A DNA stretch of 64,000 nt from Botryotinia globosa (taxonomy: Eukaryota > Ascomycota > Leotiomycetes > Helotiales > Sclerotiniaceae). How positions within the stretch are numbered: position 1 is the first letter of the stretch; every line of letters begins with the position of its first letter. The DNA lies in contig RCSZ01000002.1 in the NCBI GenBank assembly GCA_014898425.1, forward strand, positions 1,240,001 through 1,304,000, written 5' to 3'. The notes under the pieces are model-generated. The model had not been told where the DNA came from, searched no databases, and saw only the letters and a program-made list of their open reading frames with translations. The position numbers were made by a program, and so were the translations under genes. Shown one piece after another: positions 24,193 to 37,032 of the stretch.

Positions 24193-25845
24193 ATGGACTT
24201 GAAGTGAGCGAGCGCAAGTCTTTGTATGGTAAGGGGAAGGATGCAAAAGTTATTCCAGTGTAAGGACGAGACTCTCTTGGCATGAAAAAAAAGAGGACTC
24301 AAAATCACCTCTCTGTATCATATTAACGAATTAAGCAATAAATACACCAGCTATATACGTCACAGACTTCACTTTATATTTCCATTCCTCTACCCCTTCC
24401 TCTATCGACTCTCACAAATTCGTCTCTCCGTCCGTGCTTCATCAGGCTTTCCCGACTTTAATCGACCTCATCTTCACTCACTCCCACAACTCCCCTCGTC
24501 AACATCAGACGGCATTTCCCCAAAAATGCATTCACTTCCCACTCGCCACCACCCAACCAACCCACCCACTCACCATTCAAAAGCCAAACAAATCACCATA
24601 AAAACGACAAAACAAAATAGCAAAAAACCGGTCTAGGGGGAAAAACCCCTCTCTGAGGAGGGATTTTTATTTCGCAGCTATGCCCTTCGATATGGGGATA
24701 GTACAGTCGCTGCTCAAACACCAGCACCCACCCTTTCGGGTGGTTAAAGCGCAGTGGTCGACCAACTGCGCCAGGGCGACGCGATGTGGTGTTTGATGAC
24801 CGAAAGTTAGTCGAGGTTTTTGGATATATATATCTTTCTATAGTGAACGTATTTGGGATATATTTAGTATGTAGGTACTTGGATACTAGATTAGTGGGTA
24901 GGTACATCGGATGCTACGTTCTTTTAGGGATGGATCTTCTCGTAGGAGATATTGATTCTTCGTTTTCAGCGTCTTGTCTTTGATGTTGCACAACTATTGC
25001 ATTATCTGGACTTTCTAACCATGTGTCTAAGTATATATTACACTTCAAGATAGACACGCGCACTGTTATCATGGTCCAGATTCCGCGCTCGTTGTTCCTC
25101 CATCCACTATCCCAGAACATCTCACAAAAATGTATCCTCACTTGATTCCACTTCCATAACGTAAGAGACGCTATAATCGACTATCAAAGCAGTAGCGCCA
25201 TGAGAAAGCGGCAGCGGCATACGACCACCTCATGGAACGCTACCCTCTAATTTGTACTTGACCTGCAAACCTTTACTTTATTTGTCCTCCTCAATCCGTT
25301 GTCCAGAGCTCAATCTATAGCGGTGGACAGCTCCGATCCCCAACATCTCAGCGCGTTCTATCAATGGGCGTGAGAATTTGCAGAACGCCCCAGGACTTGA
25401 CGGGAAATTGTCAAGTAGTGCCTCGAGTACAAGAAAAGTCTACATTCTGAGAAATTTTTGAAAGACTAGTGACCAACAACGGTCAGGTGGTGAAAAATGT
25501 ATTTGAGAGCTCGTCCTTCTTCAGAAGCTGTAACTGATTTCACGTGTACATCTCTCCTTAGTCTCATGATTTAAGTTTTGGTAGTCTTTCGTCGGAATTA
25601 TTCTCATAGACGTCATCACAACGCACCGCACAACAGTTCATAGCCAAATTGGAAGCAAGTAAATCCCTGATTTTATATTTCATATCTATTGCCTGCTCCC
25701 CATTCATAAGATGCATCTTCTAGTCAACGCTCACAGATTGTACAACTTTTATGTTTATTGGAATTGCCTGTTCGGCTTTTCATTAATCCTCAGCGCTGGC
25801 ATCTAATGTCTTTATTTCAGCCACTCATCCAATGCCGGAATCTAT
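24193..25845. other. Convergent intergenic region with a hairpin cluster
   Basis: About 1.65 kb between the 3' ends of the TrpRS and SerRS genes. It contains the GC-rich hairpin element at 24706-24795 and, at 24637-24660, a pair of complementary runs (GGGGGAAAAACCCC and CCCTC/GAGGAGGG). No protein-coding gene recognised. Confidence 0.5.
24706..24795. other. GC-rich multi-hairpin element, tRNA-like but not a valid tRNA
   Basis: Two strong hairpins lie side by side: CCACCC-TTTC-GGGTGG at 24728-24743 and GCGCAGT-GGTCGACCA-ACTGCGC at 24749-24771. They are enclosed by two possible outer stems, GTCGC/GCGAC (24706-24710 with 24776-24780) and CAAACACC/GGTGTTTG (24715-24722 with 24788-24795). Read on the minus strand the first hairpin has a GAAA tetraloop, and TGGCGCAGTTGG matches the tRNA A-box consensus. 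No anticodon arm with U33 and no good B box (only GGTGTTTGAGC) can be placed, so it is not a normal tRNA. A tRNA-derived SINE fragment or an independent structured RNA are both possible. Confidence 0.4.
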
Positions 25846-27553
25846 TTAGACTGACATATCCTTCAACTTCTCTGCCGCCTCAGCTGGAGTAGCACCAACG
25901 GGTGCGACCTTTGGTTTTGGTGCCTTCTCAACCTTACCCTTTGCTTTTTGGGATGTAGTATCTTTGGGCAATTCCTTGGAGAAAGGAATGAATTCAGGAG
26001 CGCCAGGGAGATATTTGCGGAGTGGCTCTGGAACGTTGAACCCCTGATTACAGTCAGCAAATAGAACCCTCCGGAAAGTTTCTTTCTACTTACTTCTTCG
26101 GTTTGGAAATTTTCCAAAAGACAGCACAACGCACGCTCAGTTGCACACAAAGTAGAGTTAAGTGCATGGACATAGTTCTTACGAATTCCAGTTTGTGTCT
26201 TGGGTCCATATCTGATCTCAAGAGCTCTGGATTGGTAATCTGTACAATTTGAGCAAGAAACAAGCTCCTTGTATTCTCCTTGGAAGGGGAACCAAGCCTC
26301 GAGATCATATTTCTTGGCAGCTGCGTTGTTGAGAGCACCCGAGACGATTGCGACAACTCTGTAAGGAACACCGAGGGATTTGTAGAACTCCTCTGAGAAG
26401 CTGATCATACGGTCAAACTCCTCCCATGACTTTTCTGGGTCGGTGAGAACGAATTGCTCGATCTGAAATGGTTAGAAAAAGCGGGTTGAACTGATGCTAC
26501 AAAGAATATATACCTTCTCAAATTGATGGACTCTGAAAATTCCCCATGCATCCCTACCGTGAGAACCAGCCTCTCGTCTATAACATGAAGAGAAACCAGC
26601 ATATCTTCAAGCTTAAGTCAGTTGAATATTTTTTCGCCCAGGTTTTCCTTACGTACCTAATAGGCATATCCTTAGCAGTCAACCACTCATCAGCATGGAA
26701 AGCTGAAATTGGCTGTTCAGAGGTAGCAATAAGATATTTATCGTTTTGGGCATCTCCATCAACAACCTTGTAAAGTTCCTCGTCGAATTGCTCCAATTGT
26801 GCGGTCTTCGCCATGTATTCCTTCAACATGAATTGAGGGGTTTGTAATGGTGTATATCCCTTGCTATCCAAGAACTCCAAGCCATAATTGATCAAAGCCT
26901 GATTCAAGAAGACACCCCACTTCTTCAGGAAATAACCTCTGTGTCCTACAACCTTGACACCGCGCTCTGGATCATAACCATCCAATCTTGTCAGAACTTC
27001 ATGATGTGAAAGAACGTCCTTCTTCTCAACAGTGACACCTTCGGGGGCCCATTTACGCAGTTCTTCGTTGTGATCCTAGTACCCATTAGCCACACCGGAC
27101 CTGAAGAACCTCGTATGCTGCCCATGTAAAAATACCTCGTCGTTGTTCACAGGCACAGATTCATGAACAAAGTTGCCAATTGTGCCAATCTTCTTGTTCA
27201 AAAGTACTTCTTTCTCTGCCGCGGCGTCATCCCAAGTCTTCTTCTCCTTCGTTAAATCGGCTTTCTTTTGCAATAATTCAGTAGCATCTTCCTTGGCCTT
27301 CTTTTTTGCGCCGATCTCCTTTTGAGTTTCGTTGATCTTGCTGTTGACCTGTGTAGCTGCGTACTGGGCTGCGATAGTTTGTGAGTACTTGTATACTTGG
27401 GCCTGTGTTTACTGGCTTACTTTTGCGGTGATCCTCATACATAGCAATCACTTCATCAACAACCTCTTCAGGAGCATATCTGCGGCGCTGAGAGTCCTTG
27501 ATCTTTTGTGGGTTTCCACCCCTCTCAGTAATGAAATCGTTAACGTCAAGCAT
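25846..27553 (-). CDS. SES1: Cytosolic seryl-tRNA synthetase
   Basis: Exons 27553-27421, 27368-27136, 27075-26657, 26604-26514, 26462-26094 and 26043-25846, about 480 residues. The start [20 protein letters not shown] is typical of eukaryotic SerRS. A long antiparallel coiled coil (about residues 40-110) is the tRNA-Ser binding arm. Class II motifs follow: motif 2 around [20 protein letters not shown] and motif 3 around [20 protein letters not shown]. The Lys-rich C-terminal tail ([16 protein letters not shown]) is the fungal extension. No mitochondrial presequence is visible. Confidence 0.96.
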
Positions 27554-28096
27554 TTTGAAAATAGTTTAGCACACTCAAATATGTATGCGAGGAGGGATCC
27601 TGTGTGTTTGGGCCGGTCAACTTTTTGAGTCACTAGTAAATTGTTCAAAGTACGATTGGTGGGGTCGCGATTGCAAGACTCCGCTAAGATAACATTCTGG
27701 CTGATTGTGCTCCGCACGTGATTTGTGTTTTTGTTATTCTCTACCCCTTTTCGCACGACCTACCACTCCGGCGGGCCTTGTCGCCTGACATTTCTTTGCA
27801 TGTTGAATCTGTGTTTCGTACCGGCTAATCATGGTGTTGTACAGATCTCTTCAATGCAACCTATACGAGACTAATGTGTTGGGACAGACAGTGAATACCG
27901 TTTCGCGTATATCATTGAACCGTTCGCAAACTACCTCCTTGTACTATCAACGACGACTGAAGACATAGCAGGACATATGCCGCTGTGACTAAATATCTAG
28001 AAAGATGCCTCTCCCAACTCCAAACTCCCATACTTAGCTAACCACATTCAAACATGAGACATCATATTCCAACGTATACTCCAATCCCTTTGTTCC
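27554..28096. other. Promoter region of SES1 and 3' flank of rhb1
   Basis: About 540 bases upstream of the SerRS start and downstream of the Rheb stop. It contains ATTGG (CCAAT complement) at about 27656. No gene recognised. Confidence 0.4.
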
Positions 28097-28886
28097 TCAC
28101 ATGAGAATACATTTGGAATCTCCTGAAGGCTCATTAGGATTTTCACCTTTCTCGATTTGCTCAATCATGAGTTCAAATCCCTTGGTAACATTCTCGTTAT
28201 AACGTGCACTTGCTTCAGTGAAAGCACACTTGATTTTCTCAGCCAATGCCTTGCCTTGCTCAGCAGTGACCTGGCGCTGCTCTGGTCGAAGATCACTCTT
28301 GTTACCAACAATTGTGATTGGAACCCATTCAGTACCCTATAAATTCCAAGGTTGTTAGAGATCTTGACCTTTTGAGGGAGGCTAGAGTAGAATTGGAATA
28401 TATATCATACCAAGTGATTCAATATCTTATCCTTGATGACTTCTACCATTTCAAAGGATTGCATGGAAGCAACAGAATAGACAAGCACATAGCCATGAAT
28501 ACCAATGAAATGCTTTGAATTTAAGATACTGTATTCATCCTACAATGTGAAGTCTGTCAGTCCTTTGTTCAACTACGTAACGACATGTGATTTTGAATCA
28601 AATAGTACACAAGTAGATAGATATCTTACCTGACCAGCTGTGTCAACAATCTCAGTGGCGAACTCTTGCCCTTTGTACTTGATGACCTTGCTGAAAGTAT
28701 TTTCGATAGTCGGATAATAACTTTCTACAAAGTGACCATCGACGAATTGTACAGTAAGTGAAGATTTGCCTGTAGAAGAGAAGGGTTACTTTGATGTGTT
28801 GTATTTTACGCCACACATTATAATGACATACCGACAGATCGACTGCCTACAATAGCAATCTTGCGTTGTTTAGGTGGTGCAGGCAT
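28097..28886 (-). CDS. rhb1: Rheb-family small GTPase
   Basis: Exons 28886-28832, 28769-28630, 28539-28411 and 28336-28097, 187 residues. The P-loop GSRSVGKSS has Arg at the position of Ras Gly12, the diagnostic Rheb feature. Switch I reads YYPTIENTFSK, switch II DTAGQDEYSIL, G4 NKSD and G5 EASA. The C-terminus CILM is a CAAX box, so the protein should be farnesylated. Rheb activates TORC1 and in fission yeast (Rhb1) controls arginine uptake and the nitrogen-starvation response. The leader contains a 22-G homopolymer. Confidence 0.96.
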
Positions 28887-29997
28887 AATGAAGAAGAAGT
28901 AACAAATTGGAATGGAATAGAATTGTAAGAAAGGGGGGGGGGGGGGGGGGGGGGTTCTCGTAATTGAATACAAGGAGAGCGAGATATGGAGGAGCTTTTG
29001 ATGTTTTTGTTTTGTTGGTTCTTGTCTGATGAAACAGGACAAGGCTGAGGAGGTTATAATTAAGTTGAAAAGTAGGTACTTGGAGACAAGGTAGGAGGAA
29101 CCTAGGTAGACCGACCAGTTTATTAGTGAATGCTTCAATGGCTTTTAAGTCCAAGGTTCTCACAGCACCTGAGCGCTAATGTCTAGGCTGAGCGGACCCA
29201 GATTAAGCTCGGCTCGGAAGACGACACCACCTCAAGCAAGTCAATACTGTAGATCAAAAGACTGGAAAGAGTGTGAGAGGAGCACCCGATGGCGAGTCAA
29301 ACTTGGAAGTTTAATAAAAACGATTGAATCGATATGAATCCAGATTGGTACCATGTTTCAACAGAGGCTTGTTCCAAGAATTGGACGTTTGGGCAGAATG
29401 TCATTTCCTGGTGTGGATTTGATCTTCAAGGACAGTACAGTACAGTCAGTATATACGAGGTACTTTACATTCATTGCTACTTGCTGTCATGTCATTCCAG
29501 ACCGGAGCCCATCGCCCGAGTTCGACCTCATCACACGTCAAACACGTTCAAACACATAGTAGGTGAGCCAAATGGATTACTCGTTCTGAATCTGCCACGA
29601 CAACAAGGAGAATCAGATGAGCAGACTGCTAGGTGATAAAATGTTTTCATATCTTTAAATCTATAATAAATATGGTAATAGTAATGTGGTGCTTGGGTGG
29701 CCAGAGATTAATCGTGGAAACCAGCTATACCCTATGAATATTTTCGATCAAAGGAACCCCCGTGTCATAATTTCCTGAAACTTCCCCCTTTCTCCAATCC
29801 CACCCATTTCGAAAAAATTAAAAATTGCACCTAGGGTATATTGCAATTATTCTCTCCAATTTAAACGCCTAAAATATATCATCATGTATTAAGACATCTG
29901 TATCATATCCATTGTAACCCATTATACTCGTGACAATCGTCACCCCATCAAACGCCTTCCTCGACCGGTCTCTCCAAAGACCTTCCTATATTCCGTT
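28887..29997. other. Intergenic region upstream of rhb1 and downstream of the Wapl gene
   Basis: About 1.1 kb holding the rhb1 promoter with its G tract. The ORF at 29334-29636 (plus) has no family resemblance, and the last 300 bases are AT-rich. No gene recognised. Confidence 0.45.
28933..28954. repeat. 22-nt G homopolymer in rhb1 leader/promoter
   Basis: Uninterrupted G tract (C tract on the rhb1 coding strand) 47 bases upstream of the rhb1 start codon. Length is likely to vary between strains and is error-prone in assembly. Confidence 0.95.
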
Positions 29998-32930
29998 TCA
30001 AGCCCCTTTGATCGTCAATAATTTTTGGACGAGATCTTCGAGTTGCTTCGTTACAGTGACGTGAGGACTGTGTCCATCTTCATTGGGAGCAATCTCATCG
30101 TCAGCTGCTTTATGATAGACGATAAATTCATTGATAGATGTAATGAGGGGCCGAAGTGTTTTTGTTGTCTGTCGCATCCGAATTCGTTTCTCGATGGCCG
30201 GCAATAAACAAAAATGTCCCAACAATACCGACAAGTATCCAAACGGAACGTTTTTGTGTGATTCGTGCTGAGAGTCCACCTATCAAAGTTAGTATGCCGG
30301 AATAGGAACTCTACACAAGAACTCACCTCAAAGGTTTTCTCTCTATTATCTACAAAAAGGCGGATCAATTCATCCAGAGGGTCCCTGTCTGCCCCAGCAA
30401 AATCATTGATATTTTGAAGCGCTTTTGTGCTCCACAAAGCAAAATTGATCATCGCTCCGATGAGAAGGATCAGGTTATCTACAGCCACGACGATTTCCTC
30501 TTCCGCCCATAAGCTTGACATGCTTTTGAATCTGGCAACGATGATGCGAAGAATGGTAAACATGAGATCCGAGTCCACAATTGCATCGCAAGCTTTCGGG
30601 TTGTGATTGGTGACATTCACTGTCAATTTCAATGCCAGAATTTGTTGCTCGCCGAACCTCTCAAGTGGCCGATTCAATGCGGTATTGAGGGTATTTCCTA
30701 TGATAGGCAGCAATTGATGAATCCAGATTGTCTCATCTTGGGCGATTCTCGACACAAGAGAGTGGGATTCAAGAGTGGAAAGTGTCAAATAAAAGTCGAC
30801 TGCTTCTGTTCCGTGGGGTAAATCCCACGCGGCATCCGAATCTGACAATTTTAAAATCTCAAACAAACTGGTATTCAGCTCTTCAGAAATCATGTCACTG
30901 GCATCTCCAGCTTCCCTACATTGCCTGACCATAAGCTCAAGGCATTTTAGTGCCAAGGTCCGAGGGGAAAGTTCACGTGGGCTAAGATCCTTCCATGCTG
31001 GAATTGCAAGCAGAGAATCATGATATGCTGCCATTGATTTCTGTGCCATCTTGGACATATTTGTCTTACGCTCCCTTATCACACTGACAAAGCTTTTCTC
31101 AACCGATATGAGACGACCTAGTAGCTTTGCAATACCTTGTTGCTGAAGTTGCGATACCACGAGAGGCGCGCTTCCCTCTGCCAAGATAGGCGTGATGAGC
31201 GATGCCATCAAAAATCCCGATACGATATCAGCTTCTTGACCTATGTCGATAAATAGTCGCTGTTCAGCACCATGAGCACGAAATTGCCGAACAAATCCTT
31301 TCTCCTTCATTTTTAAACCTAGGTCTAAAAGACCAGATCGTCGCATAGATGACAACTTTATGGAAGGCTTCCCAATACGATCGAGCAAATCTTCTACTTC
31401 GTCCGCAAAGCGACTATTCGCTCCCGCTTGCCTTAGTTCATGGATCGTGCGGATAGCGGTACTTGCGGCTTCGTCTTCTTGCTGCTCTTCCTCGCGAAAG
31501 CTTGATAATGGCTTTAGGCTGGGTATAGATCCGCGACGACGCTGTGAACTTTGTGGAGTTTCTAAAGGCATGTCAAAAGCCAGTTGCTCCATCATGTCTT
31601 CTTCAACAAGCATGGAACGCTGTCGACTATACGTAAACTTGGGCCCTGCGATTGGGGGGCCTTGACTAGCTTGTGCAGGTGCAGTAAAAGTAGGGACTTC
31701 TGGGGCAAGACTCTGGGCCCTTGAATTGTTCAGATGTTGGAAGTGATCCTCAAGCTGAGAATTATCATGTTCGTTCCCAGATTCATCATCATCATCGTCT
31801 TCATCATCCAAATCTTGGCGAGGTGTCTGCTCGACTAATGAATCGATTAGTCGTTTGCGAGGAGTTAGGTTGGCCGGTTTTGTAAAAGCCGCAGTTTTAG
31901 ATAACTTTCTAACAATTGGGTATACTCGCTTCGGCGTGCTCACGACTAAAGAGAGCTCATCTGCACTACTCATCGTGGTTTCTTGAGTTTCGTTATCGAG
32001 GGCATCCCATAACTTCGTAGCCTTGGGAGAGATGTGTCGCCCAGGACTTGCAGCTAACCGTAAGCTCGCAGCGCTGCCGGTAGAGGTAGAGGATCTTGGC
32101 CGTTGCTGCACCGGCGTTTTGTTACTCTGCTTCTGTAGACCTCGATGCACTGCTGGTTTGGCCTGGATAGACTCCATAACAGGCTTAGCATGAACGACCT
32201 TTCGTTTTGGTGAAGTATCTGTAGTTGGCTTGCCTTGCCTAATTTTATGATGTGGTGGCACCTTGGGCAAAGTTGCTGCAGGTTTGGAAAGCTCCCGTCG
32301 CGGCTGTTCAGCTGGTGATAACTTCCTCTTCTTACGCTCAGGCATTTCCACCGACTTAACATTTGCGGATTCTGTTTTTATGAAGTGCTTCGAGTTTCCA
32401 ATGGTCGATTGTTTTTGCGTAACCTTTGGTGGTAATTTGGAGAGTTTCGTCCTCGCCGAGGGAGGCTCATCATCCTCGCTGAGTGGCACATCATATATGG
32501 CAGAAGTTTGCGAAGCTTTCTGTTTTAGTTTGGGAACATTCTTCCGCCTCGTAGCTTCATCCTCTTTATTGCCCAGAGGTACGTCGTACATCGCAGGGTT
32601 TCCTTTAAGTTTCGGTGCAGATTTGGTAGCGTTCTTGCGCATTAAAGGAGGTTCCTCTTCATCGCTGAGGGGCACATCGTATAAATCGACAGTAGATTGC
32701 ATTTTTAGGGCAGAAGAAGTGCTAGATGATGGCTTGTAGTTATCGCGAGGTCTTTCATGGTTCGACGCACTGGGCTCATTGTTTGTAATGAGACCTGTCT
32801 TTGTTAAATCGGAGGGTGTTGTGCGATGGACCAATTTTGTATAGCTATGACCTGCAAGATGTTTCCTCGCTGGCTTTCCATATGTAGTTATTGTTTTCCG
32901 AGGCCTCGCCATATTTTCATAGGCCGCCAT
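29998..32930 (-). CDS. Wings-apart-like (Wapl/Rad61) cohesin release factor
   Basis: Exons 32930-30327 and 30279-29998 with one intron (GTGAGT...ATAG), about 961 residues. The frame is open to 33014 but only with a TTG, so the first ATG at 32930 (MAAYENMARPRKTITTYGKP) is used. Residues 1 to about 480 are disordered, rich in Ser/Pro/Lys, with three YDVPL motifs followed by acidic runs and an acidic cluster DDEDDDDDESGNEHD. The WAPL domain follows, beginning IHELRQAGANSRFADEVEDL and containing LLDLGLKMKEKGFVRQFRAH, and ends near GYLSVLLGHFCLLPAIEKRI. Wapl with Pds5 opens cohesin rings and removes them from chromatin. Length and domain placement suit fungal members. Confidence 0.92.
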
Positions 32931-34064
32931 GCTGCGCGGGACAAATGGGTAACTCGGAAAATGCAAAGGTGAATCTGCACATCGAGTGTTGGAAATGCCA
33001 CTGTCGCAAATCAATCATTCAACAAAATGTCATTTATATAGGACGTTGAGTGGTACGACCTTGAAGATATTCAACTGTGGAAAGTGCCTTTGTGACAAAG
33101 CGGTGGTTGCTATACCCGTTGACGGAAACGTTTGTAGATTTGAATTGATCAATTGAATTATGCATGGAATGTTCAAAGCAATGATTACCAGAGTACTCGA
33201 TGAAAGAGCACTAAGATTACCTAAGGATGGCACCGGGAAAACGTTATTCCCACCCCCACCCCACCCAGACGAATGTGAATGTTATTGGAAGGAAACTGAC
33301 TGTCATTGTTCTCCAGCTGAGACTGTCTTCACGAATTGAAATTCTAAACATGCTTTATTAGTATGAGTAGATATACCTGAGTATAGAGTGGTATTTCTCT
33401 TGAGGAAAATGTTGGAATCTGTTCCAAAATGTACCATTTTCCTACAGCCATTGACAATCTTGTGAACCTTGTGTACAGTTACCTACCTAGCAGTACTAGG
33501 TAATTCTCCGCAAATTGACAACCGTATATTGTATATTGATTGAAGTTTAACGTCAACTACTGATTTCCATTTCCTGGCAACAACAAAAGCTGTTCTCTTC
33601 ACCAGGTAATAAGCAACATTCGTTCTTGACCAATTCCAGTTGCGAAGAAGTCTAGAATATCTATTTGTATCGACTTTGAAAACAGTTTGTCATAGAATTG
33701 GAATAGCACCTACTCTTCACAGCCTGCCAAGACAGTCCCTGTTCTTATCGGCTATCAGTTTATCTACTCATCCGCACACTGCATTTCGCTTTGGACCGGC
33801 CCCACGAGAAATCATACGGAGGGCTCCGCAGAGTTGTGAACGAGATTCACTAGATTCTTGCAGCTCTGTGTTGTATGCATTTTGAGCAATAACCAGCAGA
33901 ATTTCCTTGAGGTGAGTGAGTGAACAAGCTTCTCTAGCTACTACCTTTACAAGCTACAAATTTATCACTAAATTGACCACTGACTAAAATAGCGAGAAGA
34001 ACCTCCGTCAATCTCAACTGTGTGCTCCATTGAAGCTTTACCCCTCAGGAAATTTGACAGCAAA
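32931..34064. other. Divergent promoter region between the Wapl and UPRT genes
   Basis: About 1.1 kb between divergent genes. The ORF at 33640-33885 (plus) has no family resemblance. No RNA gene recognised. Confidence 0.5.
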
Positions 34065-35016
<952 letters not shown>

Positions 35017-35259
35017 AAGGTCTGGGTTTCAATATCTTAGTATTTTAGCTATCTACCAAGAGCAGAAAAAAAATAACAATATCCGTTGGTGTATCCAAAC
35101 AATCTGTCACTTGTACCAATATATTTTGCAACCAAAGAGGTGATGATTTTAAACCATTTATCAACCGCAGGGCAAAACCATGTGAAGAGCTTCGCCAACC
35201 GTGAGCCTCCCAAACTCCAAACAGTAAAAGTATCACAACCCAAGCCAAAAATTCCAAGC

Positions 35260-35867
35260 TCAATAATCCTCGTCGTCCGCAACTATTCCATCGCCACCGT
35301 AGCCACCCATCCCGTCCTCGTCTCCCATTATGTCGTCATCATTGTCATCGTCATCCGCATCGCCCTTTCCAGCAGATGAACGTCGAGCAGGCGCGCGTTC
35401 GGGGGCAAGATCTCCTCCATCGTCTCCTTCTTTTGCAACTGCATCGCAAGCATCAACCCAATCGGCATATACGTCCACGGAAGCCGACAGATCTGTATGC
35501 GGGCCAAAATTAGCTTTGCATGATCCTCTACCAGGCTTTCTTTGTTGCAGAAAACTTACAGTTGATGGCGCATTGGAATTTTTGGTCGCATACTTTGCAG
35601 GACAAATGACCAACACCAGCTTTCTTATCAATCTTCACGATGACGGAGTTTTCGTGATTGCAAAATAGACAGGGGAAAGTTGTACTAAGAACTTCTTTCT
35701 TTGCAAGTTGTCAGTATATGTCGCAACTCCCAAGAGAATCGGGAAAGTTGCGAAAAATGCTGTACCTTTTTAGGACCCTGGACCTTCTTGGCTGCCTTAC
35801 GTTTACCCTAACGCATGGATTAGAAGCTTGTAACGCGAAAGATTGAAGATTGATATTTGCTTACCAT
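35260..35867 (-). CDS. ELF1: Transcription elongation factor Elf1 (ELOF1)
   Basis: Exons 35867-35865, 35807-35766, 35698-35560 and 35492-35260, 138 residues. The first coding exon is just the ATG. Exon 2 gives [14 protein letters not shown], the invariant basic N-terminus. The zinc ribbon uses two Cys pairs, FPCLFCNHE and [11 protein letters not shown], followed by [12 protein letters not shown]. The C-terminal tail of about 50 residues is acidic ([18 protein letters not shown]) and longer than in animals, as usual in fungi. Elf1 binds RNA polymerase II during elongation through nucleosomes and in transcription-coupled repair. Confidence 0.95.
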
Positions 35868-36200
35868 TATGCTCTTTGAAGTTCTTTAAATATTGGCTAG
35901 GAGTAATGATAAGGTATGTTTAAGAAAATGCAGTGGGACTCAAGCGCGGCTCGGAAGATGTAAAGACGCGACTGCTAGCCTGTCTGTCCACGGGGTGCTG
36001 CTAGTTTCTAAGCGTCCGAGGCGTCACAAAGCTTTTTTGGGAGCTCGGGGGGATCTCTTTAGGCTCAGGCCGATTGCTGGGATTGTTGGGTTCCAAGGTT
36101 GGGCTGGTTCTTGGTAATTTGATACTTTATTTGTATGGGTCCGGGCTTATCGATAGCGATATCACTCCCTTGAAAGAAATTTAGGAAGCTGCCGATGATG

Positions 36201-36280
36201 TAGGTAGGTAGATGTTGCACTGGTAGGTAGGTAGATGTTGCACTGGTAGGTAGATGTTGCACTGGTAGGTAGGTAGGTAT
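36201..36280. repeat. Minisatellite with unit TAGATGTTGCACTGG plus TAGG spacers
   Basis: Three copies of a 15-bp core (TAGATGTTGCACTGG) separated by one to three TAGG units. Confidence 0.85.
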
Positions 36281-36533
36281 GGTGAGTGGGTGGGTATGAT
36301 TTATTAGTTGTATTAATAAAGATGGGTTTTGATTTAGTAGGGGCTTGGGTTTGATTGAATAGGGGCTTGGGTTTGATACAGAGTTATTATTAATCCAGAT
36401 TATAAATTTTGACTCAAAGTTGAGGAATCAATACTCCGTAGGTACTAGGTAGGTAGATATATATCAACCGTACGTTGGCTTAATTGAATCAATGGTATAT
36501 ACGTATGTATATATATGCTAGCGAGAATGGTTA

Positions 36534-36588
36534 TATCGTAATCGTAAATCGTAAATCCTAAATCCTAAATCATAAATCGTAAATCGTA
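36534..36588. repeat. 7-bp repeat ATCGTAA/ATCCTAA
   Basis: About seven units of a heptamer alternating ATCGTAA, ATCCTAA and ATCATAA. Confidence 0.8.
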
Positions 36589-36993
36589 GCCACTGGTAGT
36601 ACAACCTTGGAAGTCCTCCCCGCCCTTCCCGTCCTTCTTGATACTCCAGAGTGGGGCTGATAGACCTACCTACCCAGGAAACGTGCTGACAGTGGACATC
36701 AGCTTTATAAAGGAAGTGCATTCATTCATTATCAGATAGCAAAGCAATCATTATTACAATTTACCACAGACACCAACCAGCCAAATATGACCAACTAGCA
36801 TACAACTCCCGTCAATCTGTTCCCACTTTCTCTCAATCTATCCATCGATCCGATCCGTCTATCTATCTCCTTCCTCTCCTTCCTCGTATCATCAATGAGA
36901 AAGGGGAAAGCCACTTTACCACTTTTGTTACTCACGTAATACGTGTTCTTGTGCCTTCCTTTGGAGAGCTATCTACGAGTAACTAACAACCTC

Positions 36994-37032
36994 CTACCTA
37001 CCTACCTACCTACCTACCTACCTACCTACCTA
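36994..37032. repeat. CTAC microsatellite upstream of URC1
   Basis: About nine perfect CTAC units some 170 bases upstream of the URC1 start codon. A similar CTAC run occurs at 51619-51698 upstream of the ZUFSP-like gene. Confidence 0.9.

Noticed and set aside
24637..24700. Hammerhead-like CTGAGGA motif
   Set aside because: No matching GAAA core and cleavage triplet in the required three-way junction.
24706..24795. A functional tRNA gene
   Set aside because: The A box is good, but no anticodon loop with U33 pairs correctly, the D loop would be too long, and the B box is poor.
29334..29636. 100-codon plus-strand ORF between rhb1 and the Wapl gene
   Set aside because: No family resemblance, no splice partners, and overlapping alternative frames of similar quality.
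36994..37032. CTAC/TAGG runs as internal telomere-like sequence
   Set aside because: The unit is CTAC, not TTAGGG, and the flanks are ordinary promoter DNA.
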